From the NCBI RefSeq assembly GCF_003856495.1, contig NZ_CP034118.1, positions 2,268,182-2,332,181 of the forward strand: 64,000 nt of DNA, written 5' to 3'. Position numbers and translations under genes: made by a program. Each line of letters starts with the position of its first letter. The stretch's first letter is position 1. Shown in pieces: positions 52,112 to 60,992 of this stretch. This DNA is from Staphylospora marina (GTDB lineage: Bacteria > Bacillota > Bacilli > Thermoactinomycetales > Thermoactinomycetaceae). The notes under the pieces were generated by a model, which was not told the DNA's origin, made no database searches, and worked only from the letters and a program-made list of their open reading frames with translations.

Positions 52112-54652
52112 CTACAACCGGGGATCCACCGGCTCCGATTCGAGGGCCAGCACGGCGAACGCGCACTCATGCACCCGGCGAAGCGAAGCCCCTTCGACAA
52201 ACCGCTTCAATCCCTCCACTCCCAAGGCAAATTCTCGCAGGGCCAAGGAGCGTTTCTTTTTCAGACCGCGGGTTTTCAGGCGCTCCATGTTTTCCGGCAC
52301 GGTGTAATCCGGGCCGTAGATCAGGCGAAGGTATTCGCGCCCCCGCACCTTGACGGCCGGCTGCACGGGCCCCCGCTCGCCCATGGTGACAAATCCGAGC
52401 GGTTTCACCACCATCCCTTCGCCCCCGCGTTCGGTCAGGGCATGCCACCAGGCGGATGCCGCTTCCGTCTGCTCCGGATCTTCCAGATCCACCACGCGAT
52501 ATTCCGTGGGCAGCAGTACCTCGGGATCCTGCCGGCAAATTTCATGAATCGTTTCCATGTGCCAGCGGTGATCCTTGTCGGTGTGAACGGCTCCTTCGGT
52601 GGCGAGCAGGTGGAACGGAGCCAGCTTCAGGTCCGACAACTTGTTCACCGTCCAGCAATAATTTCCGTACACTTCGGTGAATCGGTAAGCGTTGTCCAGC
52701 CGCTCCCGATGACGCGCCAGCAGCTCTTCCACGTCCCTGCCGGAGGCTTGCGCCTGCTCCAATGCCGACACCACTTCCGGCAGGGCGGTGCGGGCGGCGG
52801 ATCCCACCGCGGCATACTGACTGCGGATGAGCTCTTTGGCCTTGGCGGACCAAGGCATCAGCTCGGCATCCAGGCAAGCCCAGTCCGTCTGCATCCGTTC
52901 CCAGAATCCGGCCCGCTCCATCGCTCCGCGCAAGCGATCCAGAAGAGCTTGCTCCATTTTCGTATCCGTGAAGAACCGGCGGCCCGTGCGGGTGTAAATG
53001 ATCCCGATTCCTCCGTGTTCCACGCCGAAGCGTTTCTTTGTCACTTCTTCATCGCGACAGACGATCACCACGGCGCGGGAACCCATGTGTTTCTCCTCGC
53101 AAACCACCTGCCCGACGCCCCGGTTGCGATAGTATGCGAAGGCTTCCCGGGGAGATTCCAGCCAACCGGGATCGCGGGACGTCTCCACCGGCGACATGGT
53201 CGGCGGCAGGTAGATCAACCAGCGCGGATCGACGGCATGGCGGCTCATCACTTCCAGCGCGGCGGCGGCCTGTTCCCGCACCACCCGGATCTCTCCGTAC
53301 AGATCCGTGCTCACCCGAAGATCCAGGAGCTCCGCCACATCCGGCAGCCGGTTCATCGCTTCATCCGCCTCGTCGGTTTCCGCCTTCAACGGCCGGACCG
53401 GTTCGGCATACACCCGACGGGCAGGAACGGAGACCAGCTCCCGTTCCGGCCAGCGCAAGGCGGTGAGCCGTCCTCCGAACACGCAACCCGTGTCGATGTT
53501 GATCGTGTTGTTCAGCCAAACGGCATCGGGAACCGGGGTGTGTCCGTACACCACCGCCGCCTTGCCCCGGTATTCGGCCGCCCAGTTGAGCCGCACCGGG
53601 AGGCCGTATTCATCCGTTTCACCGGTGGTTTCCCCGTACAGGGCAAAGTCACGCACCTGCACCGAAGCCCGGCCCTGGTATTCTTCTTTCATGCCGGCAT
53701 GGGCCACCACCAGCTTGCCACCGTCCAGCACCAAGTGGCTCACCAGTCCGACCAAAAACTGCCGCACCTCTTCGGCAAACTCCGGAGGCTCCTGCTCCAG
53801 CTGGGCCAGCGTCACTTCCAGACCGTGGCGCACCTGCACGTTTTTGCCCGCCAGCTTCCGGACCAGCTTCACATCGTGGTTGCCCGGCACGCAATAGGCT
53901 TGTCCGTCGCGCACCATGTTCATTACGAGGCGAAGCACGGCTGGGCTGTCCGGTCCCCGGTCGACCAGGTCCCCCAGAAACACGGCACGTCGTCCTTCCG
54001 GATGGGAGGCCGTCGGCCGTTCGCGCCCGCCTTCCACCCGGTAGCCCAACTTCTCCAGGAGCTCCGTCAGTTCATCGAAGCAACCGTGCACATCCCCGAC
54101 GATGTCAAACGGCCCGGTTTCCAAGCGCTTGTCCGGCCACAGCGGAACCCGTTCCAACTCGGCCGCTTCCGCCTCCTCCGGGGAACGGAATTTCCACACG
54201 TGGCTGAATCCTTCCCGCTTCAGCTCTTTCACCGCCCGCCTCATCTCCCGGGCATGACGATGAATCACATGGGCCGGCAACTGCCGGTCGGTCCGCTTCC
54301 TGTTGTGTGCCTGCAGGACTTTCTCCGGCAGATCGAACACGACGGCCACGGGAACGGCATGGAATTTGCGGGCGATCCGCAGCAGGTGTTGCCTCGCATC
54401 CTTGTGCAGGTTGGTGGCATCCACCACGCACAAACGCCCGATCTTGAGCCGCTTTTCCATCAGGAAATGAAGGGCTTCAAATGCATCGTTGGTCACCGAC
54501 TGGTCGGTTTCGTCATCTCCGACCCACGCCCGAAACGCGTCCGAAGACAAAATCTCCGTCGGCCGGAAATGCTTCCGCGCAAACGTGCTCTTCCCGGCTC
54601 CCGAAGCCCCGACCAGCACCACCACGGACAATGCGGGAATTTGGATCTTCAT
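52112..54652 (-). CDS. pnkp: Bacterial polynucleotide kinase-phosphatase-ligase Pnkp
   Basis: An 846-residue three-domain RNA-repair enzyme close in length to Clostridium thermocellum Pnkp (about 870). Kinase: P-loop GASGAGKS (15-22). Binuclear phosphatase: GDVHG (186-190), GDLVDRG (227-233), GNHD (257-260), VVYGHTPV. Adenylyltransferase domain: EEKHMGSRA (519-527), where Lys521 is the likely nucleotidyl lysine, and the downstream EGMVVKPL motif V. It heals 2',3'-cyclic phosphate and 5'-OH ends; sealing needs Hen1. It overlaps hen1 by 4 bp. Confidence 0.95.
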   Translation of the reverse strand: MKIQIPALSVVVLVGASGAGKSTFARKHFRPTEILSSDAFRAWVGDDETDQSVTNDAFEALHFLMEKRLKIGRLCVVDATNLHKDARQHLLRIARKFHAVPVAVVFDLPEKVLQAHNRKRTDRQLPAHVIHRHAREMRRAVKELKREGFSHVWKFRSPEEAEAAELERVPLWPDKRLETGPFDIVGDVHGCFDELTELLEKLGYRVEGGRERPTASHPEGRRAVFLGDLVDRGPDSPAVLRLVMNMVRDGQAYCVPGNHDVKLVRKLAGKNVQVRHGLEVTLAQLEQEPPEFAEEVRQFLVGLVSHLVLDGGKLVVAHAGMKEEYQGRASVQVRDFALYGETTGETDEYGLPVRLNWAAEYRGKAAVVYGHTPVPDAVWLNNTINIDTGCVFGGRLTALRWPERELVSVPARRVYAEPVRPLKAETDEADEAMNRLPDVAELLDLRVSTDLYGEIRVVREQAAAALEVMSRHAVDPRWLIYLPPTMSPVETSRDPGWLESPREAFAYYRNRGVGQVVCEEKHMGSRAVVIVCRDEEVTKKRFGVEHGGIGIIYTRTGRRFFTDTKMEQALLDRLRGAMERAGFWERMQTDWACLDAELMPWSAKAKELIRSQYAAVGSAARTALPEVVSALEQAQASGRDVEELLARHRERLDNAYRFTEVYGNYCWTVNKLSDLKLAPFHLLATEGAVHTDKDHRWHMETIHEICRQDPEVLLPTEYRVVDLEDPEQTEAASAWWHALTERGGEGMVVKPLGFVTMGERGPVQPAVKVRGREYLRLIYGPDYTVPENMERLKTRGLKKKRSLALREFALGVEGLKRFVEGASLRRVHECAFAVLALESEPVDPRL

Positions 54653-56076
54653 GCGTCTCCCTCCTCTCCGTCTGTTTGAGCCAGGCGAAACACCGCCATC
54701 TGCGTCGGCGAGCCGGCCGTCTCATCCACCGGCCCCACCGGCGCGAAGGAAACGTCGTATCCGTTTCGCTCCGCCACTCCCCGCGCCCATGCTTCAAATT
54801 GGGCGCGCGTCCACTCAAAGCGGTGATCCGGATGGCGCATCTTTCCCTCATCCATGCCAAACAACGCGTTGTACTCCCGATTCGGGGTGGTCACCACCAG
54901 CACCCCCGGACGGAGGCGACCGAACACCGCTTCCTCCAGATGGGACAGCCGCTCGGGCTCGATGTGCTCGATCACTTCCACCAACGCCGCCGCATCAAAG
55001 CCTTTCAGGCGGCTGTCCGGGTACAGCAGCGATCCGTGCAGGAGCCGCACCCGCTCTCCGAATCCGGCGTGCCGATCCTTCTCCAGCCGTTCCCGCGCGA
55101 TTTCCAGCGTGGATGCCGACACATCCATGCCCACGATCTCGGTGAACTGCCGGTTTCTCACCAGGAGGCGGAGCAGCTTGCCCTCTCCGCAACCGAGATC
55201 CAACACGCGTCTCGCCCCGCTGGCAGCCAGGGCGTCCGCAACCGCCGTCAGCCGCTGCCGGTTCAGGGACATCGGCTTTTCCATCCGCTCCTCGCCGGAT
55301 TCTTCCGCTTCGCTGTCCGTGTCCGGTTCCTGCTCATCCGCGTTGATCAGCTCCAGCGCCGCATGAGCCAGCTTCCGCTGATGCTTCAGGTAGCGCCGGA
55401 TGATCCACTCACGCTCCGGATGCTCCTTCAGCCATTCCTCCCCGTGGCGGAGCAGCTTCATCAATTCATCCTCGCCCACCCAGTAATGCTTCTCGTCATC
55501 CAACACCGGCAAGAGCACATAGAGATGGGACAGCAGCTCCTTCAGCCGCACCCGGCCGTGCAGCACCAGTGTGTGATACGGGCTGCTTCCCCAATCCGGG
55601 AAACGCTCGTCCAGGGGCGAAGCATACACCGTGACCTCGTAGCCGAGCGGTTCAAACAGGGCGCGGATTCGCCTCTCCCCGTTTCCTCCCCGGCAGGCCA
55701 CCGCCGTCACCTTCGCTTCCAGATCCAGCGGCTCTGTCACCAGGTCCGGACGGCTCTCGCACCGTCCGCTCATCGCCGTCCCGAACACCCGGGAAAGCGC
55801 CACGCTCAAAAAAGATGAGGCCACCACCGGCCGATCATTCACATACGCATCCAACACAAATCCGTCTTTTCCGTGATCTCTCCGGCCACGCACCAGTCCC
55901 ACCGGATCCATCTCCAGAAGCAGCGCCGCCGTGCACCGCTCTTCGGTGGCTTCCGGATAAAACACGTGCGCCGTTCCATACGCCAGCGGGAACGACTGCA
56001 CCCGCTCCGGATGCTTGTGCAGGAGAAACCCAAGGTCCGTCGCCGGAGTTCCCCGGTATGTCACCGTCAGCAACAT
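54649..56076 (-). CDS. hen1: 3'-terminal RNA ribose 2'-O-methyltransferase Hen1
   Basis: A 475-residue protein. The N-terminal ligase-activating domain begins MLLTVTYRGTPATDLGFLLHKHPERVQSF, the normal Hen1 start, so the ATG at 56076 is chosen over the longer upstream frame. The C-terminal methyltransferase has VLDLGCGEGK (about 291-300) and the metal-binding EVIEHIE (367-373) with a later DHRFEW. Hen1 methylates the repaired RNA end so that the same ribotoxin cannot cut it again, and activates the Pnkp ligase. Translationally coupled to pnkp. Confidence 0.95.
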   Translation of the reverse strand: MLLTVTYRGTPATDLGFLLHKHPERVQSFPLAYGTAHVFYPEATEERCTAALLLEMDPVGLVRGRRDHGKDGFVLDAYVNDRPVVASSFLSVALSRVFGTAMSGRCESRPDLVTEPLDLEAKVTAVACRGGNGERRIRALFEPLGYEVTVYASPLDERFPDWGSSPYHTLVLHGRVRLKELLSHLYVLLPVLDDEKHYWVGEDELMKLLRHGEEWLKEHPEREWIIRRYLKHQRKLAHAALELINADEQEPDTDSEAEESGEERMEKPMSLNRQRLTAVADALAASGARRVLDLGCGEGKLLRLLVRNRQFTEIVGMDVSASTLEIARERLEKDRHAGFGERVRLLHGSLLYPDSRLKGFDAAALVEVIEHIEPERLSHLEEAVFGRLRPGVLVVTTPNREYNALFGMDEGKMRHPDHRFEWTRAQFEAWARGVAERNGYDVSFAPVGPVDETAGSPTQMAVFRLAQTDGEEGDA

Positions 56077-56178
56077 CGGTATGTTCTCCTCTCTGTCTTT
56101 GTAACGAAGATATTCGTAAGAAATGAAATGTTTTTGTCCAAACAAAAAGGACCTTCCTTCGAGGTCCATAGGGTTCAT

Positions 56179-56475
56179 TCATTGATTCTTTCTTTTAAAT
56201 TTGAGAATAAGGACTGTTGCGGTCAGCACCAAATTGATCACGGCTGTAATTCCTGGAATCAGATGGAACATGGGATGGTTGCCGATGCCCGGATGAACGG
56301 ACGCGAAGTACAACACGGAACCCAGTATGATGAAAGAGATCAACTGGATCAAAGCAATGAAGATGATTGGTTTTCCGTATTTCTTCAACGTCAATCGCCT
56401 CTTTCCCCAGACGTTGACGAGTGTGAAACGGGTTGGTGTCTCAGGAAGATCGGGATTATTCCATGAACCAAGCAA
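56179..56475 (-). CDS. Small membrane protein, unknown function
   Basis: Up to 98 residues with two membrane helices (PIIFIALIQLISFIILGSVLYFA and ITAVINLVLTATVLILKF) and a basic tail (KFKRKNQ). The first 28 residues overlap the preceding gene; a TTG at about 56388 with AAGAGG upstream would give a 69-residue protein starting KKYGKPII, which is more likely. Family unknown. Confidence 0.55.
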   Translation of the reverse strand: MLGSWNNPDLPETPTRFTLVNVWGKRRLTLKKYGKPIIFIALIQLISFIILGSVLYFASVHPGIGNHPMFHLIPGITAVINLVLTATVLILKFKRKNQ

Positions 56476-56689
56476 GCAACAACATCAATCCGCCTCCGGC
56501 AATGATGTACGCTTTGAGCAAATACCACGGAGAGATTTGTATCAAAATGTACTTAATCCAATCTGTCAAACTGATAGGAACTCCTGCCAACATGTCTCTC
56601 CAACCATCAATTTCTTTGCGTGGCACAAATATTCCCATCAAAATAACACTGACTCCCAAGAAAACCAATATCCATCTTGCGACTTCCAC
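56456..56689 (-). CDS. Small membrane protein, family Y (copy 1)
   Basis: A 77-residue protein with two membrane segments. VARWILVFLGVSVILMGIFVPRKEIDGWRDM and SPWYLLKAYIIAGGGLMLLLAWF align with the 82-residue protein at 58442 (ARWLFIGAGVLLILLTIFASRKEIEEVREM and APWYVIKGMYILLGVGAILFAYW). GTG start with AGGAGGCGG upstream. Function unknown. Confidence 0.7.
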   Translation of the reverse strand: MEVARWILVFLGVSVILMGIFVPRKEIDGWRDMLAGVPISLTDWIKYILIQISPWYLLKAYIIAGGGLMLLLAWFME

Positions 56690-56764
56690 CGAAATCCGCC
56701 TCCTGATCCGTTTGCATCACAACGGACTTCCCCCGGGGTGGGAAGCCCTGCGCCGGATGCCCCA

Positions 56765-57082
56765 TCATTCTCGCATCTTCAAAGGAGAAAAATGCACCTG
56801 AACGTCCTCTCCCAATTCCTTCCGGACTCTCATGGCGAGCTCTTTTCCGCGTCGATTGAAGTCCTCGATCGCCTCTTTCCCCAGACGTTGGACGAGCAGG
56901 TCGTCATCATAATCGCTTTCCTCCAACCATTCCCCGTATTGAACGTTCCACTCCCACAGCTGTTCCGTCAATTCCTCGGACAACGGAAACGCATCCAATT
57001 CCAAATTGGCTCCACACAAGCACCATACCGGATCCGCACACACTTCCGCCTCAATTTTGACGTGTTTTCCGCAGCAAAACAT
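56765..57082 (-). CDS. Small cytoplasmic Cys-containing protein
   Basis: A 105-residue soluble protein with MFCCGKHVKIEAEVCADPVWCLCGANLELDAFPLSEELTEQLWEWNVQYGEWLEES. The CC and CxC cysteines suggest a structural metal. Similar short proteins are common in Bacillales (recollection, no name). It lies within the run of small membrane genes. Confidence 0.68.
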   Translation of the reverse strand: MFCCGKHVKIEAEVCADPVWCLCGANLELDAFPLSEELTEQLWEWNVQYGEWLEESDYDDDLLVQRLGKEAIEDFNRRGKELAMRVRKELGEDVQVHFSPLKMRE

Positions 57083-57174
57083 GAAGCCACCCCCGCATCA
57101 TCACACATTCCGGGAACTGCGGAATGACGGATTACAAAAAACCACGTTCGTTGACATACACCGCAGCGAGATTG

Positions 57175-57366
57175 TTACTTTTGACGTTTGATCATCAAGA
57201 TGATGAAAGCCATCACCACGGAAGCCACTTCGAAAAATCCCAAACTGACGTAAAACGATGCAGGGCTCTCCAGGTTGAATCTTGCAATGACAAAATCACT
57301 GAGCATGGAAGCCAATAATCCCAAAATTCCCCCTACAACGAATGCGATAAGCAGCTTCTTGGCCAT
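57175..57366 (-). CDS. Small two-helix membrane protein, family X (copy 1)
   Basis: A 63-residue protein: KKLLIAFVVGGILGLLASMLSDFVIARFNLESPASFYVSLGFFEVASVVMAFIILMIKR. It aligns throughout with the 60-residue protein at 59236 (KNLLISFVVGAMIGASAWTISQFVISKYNLSDKGALYVKFGIFGVAAILMMLFVGL). GAGGTG precedes the ATG. Function unknown. Confidence 0.72.
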   Translation of the reverse strand: MAKKLLIAFVVGGILGLLASMLSDFVIARFNLESPASFYVSLGFFEVASVVMAFIILMIKRQK

Positions 57367-57422
57367 TCACAAACACCTCACAGATTCAAAGTAGAGAGGC
57401 TTGGCGAGAGCATTTCCCTCTG

Positions 57423-57605
57423 TCATTTCATTCTGCGCACCACATAGGATACCAGCGGAAAAACCCCCACCAACAGAACCAGCGACACCTGCATGATCTT
57501 TTGATTGGTTTCATAGTCCAAGACCAACTGTCTGGCTGCCAACATGACAACGAAAAGCAACATCATAGAGACACCAAATCCAACCAAAGCCTCTTTCATC
57601 TTCAA
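57423..57605 (-). CDS. Small two-helix membrane protein
   Basis: A 60-residue protein with two membrane helices (VGFGVSMMLLFVVMLAARQL and IMQVSLVLLVGVFPLVSYVV) and a basic end RRMK. TTG start at 57605 with GAGAGGA 6 bases upstream. It resembles family X in size and layout but I cannot align it with confidence. Confidence 0.6.
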   Translation of the reverse strand: MKMKEALVGFGVSMMLLFVVMLAARQLVLDYETNQKIMQVSLVLLVGVFPLVSYVVRRMK

Positions 57606-57648
57606 CAGTCGTCCTCTCCACCGACTGTCGTCTCAACCGGTCTTTGTT

Positions 57649-57756
57649 TCATTTTCCATCGGCTTTAAGTGGTGGCATCAAGATATAAAACACCAGGTAA
57701 TACAGCCAAAAGGAGATTTTCAACAGGTAGGCAACATCCTCTTTATGAGTGACCAT
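57649..57756 (-). CDS. 35-residue membrane peptide
   Basis: The short frame MVTHKEDVAYLLKISFWLYY followed by LVFYILMPPLKADGK has one aromatic-rich membrane helix. GGAGGAGA lies 8 bases before its ATG, stronger than for most neighbours, and it lies in the same direction between two other small genes. Confidence 0.55.
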   Translation of the reverse strand: MVTHKEDVAYLLKISFWLYYLVFYILMPPLKADGK

Positions 57757-57789
57757 TTCAACTCTCTCCTCCGCCGCCATCCGATCAGC

Positions 57790-58294
57790 TCAGTCTGTTG
57801 GATCCGGGCTGTGTGACACCGCATCTTGCGTCCCTGAAGAGATCGGGTGCCAATCCGGCACCGTTTTTCCATCCACCGTGATCTTCGCCTTCTTCAGATT
57901 CTCCGCACGGAAAAACTTCTTTTTGTGCCCGATCAAAAGAAACAGGGAGATTTCATGTGTGTCAACCTTCCACTTCATCTCCGCGATCCCGTCACCCGAA
58001 TTCAACCAATCTTCCTGAAACACATCGTTCAATATCCTGATTTTCACAAGCTGTTCCGTGCGGTTAGATTCGAACCTTGGCCAATCCGTAATGAGGTGCG
58101 AAGATCCCAAAACTCAATATTTCAATTTCTGTCTCTTCCCCCAAGTGGATTTTCCACTTGGCTTCAGGATCACAAACAGACAGAAGCGGATGAATCCATT
58201 TCGTCCACACGTTTTCATCCGATTCCATGTTGGTGTCATGGTGCGAAGCCCAACTTCTCATGAACGTTGTTCGGCGAAATTCATGATCCGGCAC
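57790..58294 (-). pseudogene. Frameshifted soluble protein, unknown
   Basis: Two overlapping frames join well: the upstream one (58294 to about 58105, ending EETEIEILSFG) and the downstream one (about 58107 to 57790, SSHLITDWPRFESNRTEQLV). Together they would give about 165 residues with no membrane span. A shift of one base near TTTTGGGA at 58105 is needed. The family is unknown; either a broken gene or two unrelated short frames. Confidence 0.45.
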
Positions 58295-58441
58295 TTTTCT
58301 CCACGTTATATCTTTTCAATGTAATCATTCGAAATGGATTGATGTTTTGTTGCCATTTTGAAAATAAAAAAGACCGGCAAATGCGGTCTGTAACGGAAGA
58401 AGGTGCGTCCACCCCGTCAAATTGAGAACACCGAGGAATCA

Positions 58442-58690
58442 TTATTTCCCCACCCAATAAGCAAACAAAATCGCCCCCACGCCCAACAATATATACATCC
58501 CTTTGATCACATACCACGGGGCGTACTTGATGATGCTTGAAAAAACCCTTTCCACAAAATCCAAATGAAAAGATCCCCAATGGCGCTCCATTTCTCTTAC
58601 TTCCTCGATCTCTTTTCGGGACGCGAAAATTGTTAACAAAATCAACAATACCCCTGCACCAATAAAAAGCCATCGTGCTGCCTCTTCCAT
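58442..58690 (-). CDS. Small membrane protein, family Y (copy 2)
   Basis: An 82-residue paralogue of the 56456 protein; two membrane helices, with RKEIEEVREMERHWGSFHLDF between them. AGGAGGCAGG precedes the ATG. A longer overlapping frame (58281-58673) is rejected because this one has the ribosome site and the paralogue. Confidence 0.7.
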   Translation of the reverse strand: MEEAARWLFIGAGVLLILLTIFASRKEIEEVREMERHWGSFHLDFVERVFSSIIKYAPWYVIKGMYILLGVGAILFAYWVGK

Positions 58691-58744
58691 TTCATCCTGC
58701 CTCCTGATCTGGTTGCATCATCGATGATTTCATCTTCATCTTAC

Positions 58745-58867
58745 TTATCCTCCCGTTGCAACGGTGCCGCTCAAATCAAATTTCAAAATGACAAACTGAC
58801 TCACCATCGCAAATGACCAGTAAATCACTCCTCCGACCATGCATGGAATCAAGATGTTCTCCACCAT
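58745..58867 (-). pseudogene. Truncated family X copy
   Basis: A 40-residue frame, MVENILIPCMVGGVIYWSFA followed by MVSQFVILKFDLSGTVATGG. It matches the first 40 residues of the 59236 protein (KNLLISFVVGAMIGASAWTISQFVISKYNLS) and then stops. There is no good ribosome site. The 368 bp upstream (58868-59235) hold no gene I can support. Confidence 0.55.
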
Positions 58868-59235
58868 CCAATTCGAAGGACTTCAAGGATTTGTTTCCCG
58901 ATCTGAAATAAAAAATGACCGTCAAGCGGTCACCATTTGAAGAAAACAACAAGGATTGAGGAATCGCCAATTTTCACGCAAACAGAAAGATTATATTAAT
59001 GATTATGGAGGAGAATACAAAATAGAATACAGCATTCTTGGATTTACCGAACCGGTATAAACGTACAGAAGAAAGCACGAAAAGAAATGACAACAATTAT
59101 TAAACTCCATAAACGTAATAATGGCGAACTACACAAATGTCCACTACATAGCAATATCGATGTATTTCTTCATACTCATCCCTCTATGAATAAATTGTCA
59201 CGCAATGATGAGTGTGCTCCACGCTCAACCATCCG

Positions 59236-59418
59236 TCAACGATTCAATCCAACAAAGAGCATCATCAAAATCGCAGCCACTCCGAATATACCGAATTTTA
59301 CATAGAGCGCACCTTTGTCACTCAAATTATATTTCGAAATGACAAACTGACTGATCGTCCAAGCAGACGCGCCAATCATCGCTCCAACAACGAATGAGAT
59401 CAATAGGTTTTTTACCAT
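59236..59418 (-). CDS. Small two-helix membrane protein, family X (copy 2)
   Basis: A 60-residue protein paralogous to the one at 57175 and, in its first half, to the truncated one at 58745. GCGAGGTG precedes the ATG. Function unknown. Confidence 0.7.
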   Translation of the reverse strand: MVKNLLISFVVGAMIGASAWTISQFVISKYNLSDKGALYVKFGIFGVAAILMMLFVGLNR

Positions 59419-59696
59419 CCATATACACCTCGCTCTTCAGACGGAATGGCCACGATTTATGATCACTCTGTTGCTTTCTACTGAAATGATACGAAGGAGT
59501 GTAATGATTTGTTTCCCGTTCCGGAAATCGAATATGATCAGATGCCAAACCACCAACGTCTCAATCAATTTTTTATTGTCTTAAGTAAACCGGGAAAAAC
59601 CGGATGATATCCTCCATCTTTCCCCCTGCGTGGAACAGGAATCCGAGAGATTCACGGTTCTTCATTCCGGATCCCGCATGGGCAAAACCGGAGACC

Positions 59697-60209
59697 TCAG
59701 GTTTCACGTGCATTTTTCCTTTTTTTTCGATTCCTTCTCCATTTCCGGTATTTCTTTCGGTACTCAATCACTTTTTGCTCAAATTCGTCGCTGAACAATG
59801 TATCAATCAAAAAACAGTAAAAAACCGCCAAAGCCACGGTCCCTTCCACGGAAACATGCAACTCATCGATGGAATCAACAGCCCAATGAATATAAGCAAT
59901 GAACAAAAGAACCCCTGCCGTTTTATCCGCCAATTCTTTGAGCGTTTCATTCCTGATCGGCATCAGCAACAGCACATCGATGACAATCCCGGCGAAAAGA
60001 GCGGGAATGAGAAACAGCAACATCCCCATGGCATACTTAACATAAGCCGCTCCGGACATGACTTTGATGCCCAGGACATCCACATTTGCCGCCGCCCAGA
60101 GAATGAACAGGTTGAACGCAAAATACAATGCGGGAACGATCGCGATCAGCAGCAATAAAATGAAGCCCGCAACAATCCTACCGAAGAAATCCTTCATGAT
60201 ATCCTTCAT
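59697..60209 (-). CDS. Membrane protein, unknown function
   Basis: A 170-residue protein with four membrane helices (about residues 9-35, 55-85, 98-113, 122-135) and a strongly basic C-terminal tail (EYRKKYRKWRRNRKKRKNARET). The size and the basic tail resemble the YrvL family only loosely. GTGAGGA lies before the ATG. Part of the run of leftward small genes. Confidence 0.6.
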   Translation of the reverse strand: MKDIMKDFFGRIVAGFILLLLIAIVPALYFAFNLFILWAAANVDVLGIKVMSGAAYVKYAMGMLLFLIPALFAGIVIDVLLLMPIRNETLKELADKTAGVLLFIAYIHWAVDSIDELHVSVEGTVALAVFYCFLIDTLFSDEFEQKVIEYRKKYRKWRRNRKKRKNARET

Positions 60210-60336
60210 TTTCAGGAATCCTCACTTTCGGCAACCTGATGTCGGAGATCGGCGGCATGGATGTCGGCCATCATCAACAGGCAACCTGGTGGATCGGATC
60301 ATGAGATCCGGTACTCCTCTTTCCTCCGTATCACCT

Positions 60337-60545
60337 TCATGCATTCCCGCGTTTCTTCAGCATTCGATGAACAATATAGATCAGGATCAGGACCCCTGCG
60401 AGACTGTAGTGCAACAAAAAATACTCCGTCCATTTGCTGAAAGTGGATTCCTTGATCTCAAGCGCAGAACCAACAGTTTTTCCAGCGGCCAAGCAATGAT
60501 CGGAGAAAAGAGCCCGATAAAAATCAGTTCCGGCAGCTTTTTCAA
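60337..60545 (-). pseudogene. Frameshifted small membrane protein, family Y-like
   Basis: A TTG at 60545 with AAGGAGGTG 6 bases upstream begins KKLPELIFIGLFSPIIAWPLEKLLV; in another frame the sequence continues GSALEIKESTFSKWTEYFLL and YSLAGVLILIYIVHRMLKKRGNA, stopping at 60337. Joined, it gives about 70 residues with two membrane helices, the size of family Y. A one-base shift near 60470 separates them. Confidence 0.5.
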
Positions 60546-60749
60546 GTGAAACACCTCCTTCTCCCTTGAGAAACGAAGCAGAACCTTGTCTTCATGTTTT
60601 CGAATGACCCATTCCACCGACAGATTCGAAATAATGCAAGGATTTATTTCCCGATTCAAGGTAAAACAAGACCGGCGAACGCGGTCTGTTCACTGAACTG
60701 AAAAGATCTGTTTGTCATGATGATCCTGCCATTCGTTTCAGATAGCGGA

Positions 60750-60911
60750 TCATTGTTTTCTTCTTTTGATATATAAATATCCCAGTTGGATGAAATACAT
60801 CATCACAAACAACACAATTGCATGTACAGGTTTTTCAAAGATCAGAGATTTGCTCAACGTCACATATGGCGTCAACAAATCGGCAAACCGGTCCGTCACT
60901 GCACCAACCAT
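60750..60911 (-). CDS. 53-residue membrane protein
   Basis: The frame starts VGAVTDRFADLLTPYVTLSKS, has one helix HAIVLFVMMYFIQLGYLYI and ends KRRKQ. The ribosome site is weak (GAAGG). The frame begins inside another small frame (60838-60990), which I consider less likely because it is not membrane-like and has no family. Confidence 0.42.
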   Translation of the reverse strand: MVGAVTDRFADLLTPYVTLSKSLIFEKPVHAIVLFVMMYFIQLGYLYIKRRKQ

Positions 60912-60992
60912 GACCTTCAGCTGCTTGGATTTTTTGATAGAGTCCCTGATACGCGTACAGGGAATGACCCGGTTCAGCCAGGAGAGCCATGA

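Noticed and set aside
52064-54679. Rightward 871-residue frame opposite pnkp
   Set aside because: Antisense shadow; the leftward frame has all Pnkp motifs.
59087-59305. Rightward 72-residue frame
   Set aside because: Runs antisense into the family X gene at 59236, with no family and no convincing ribosome site.
60838-60990. Leftward 51-residue frame after the 60993 gene
   Set aside because: Not membrane-like, no family; the overlapping frame 60750-60911 gives a better protein.
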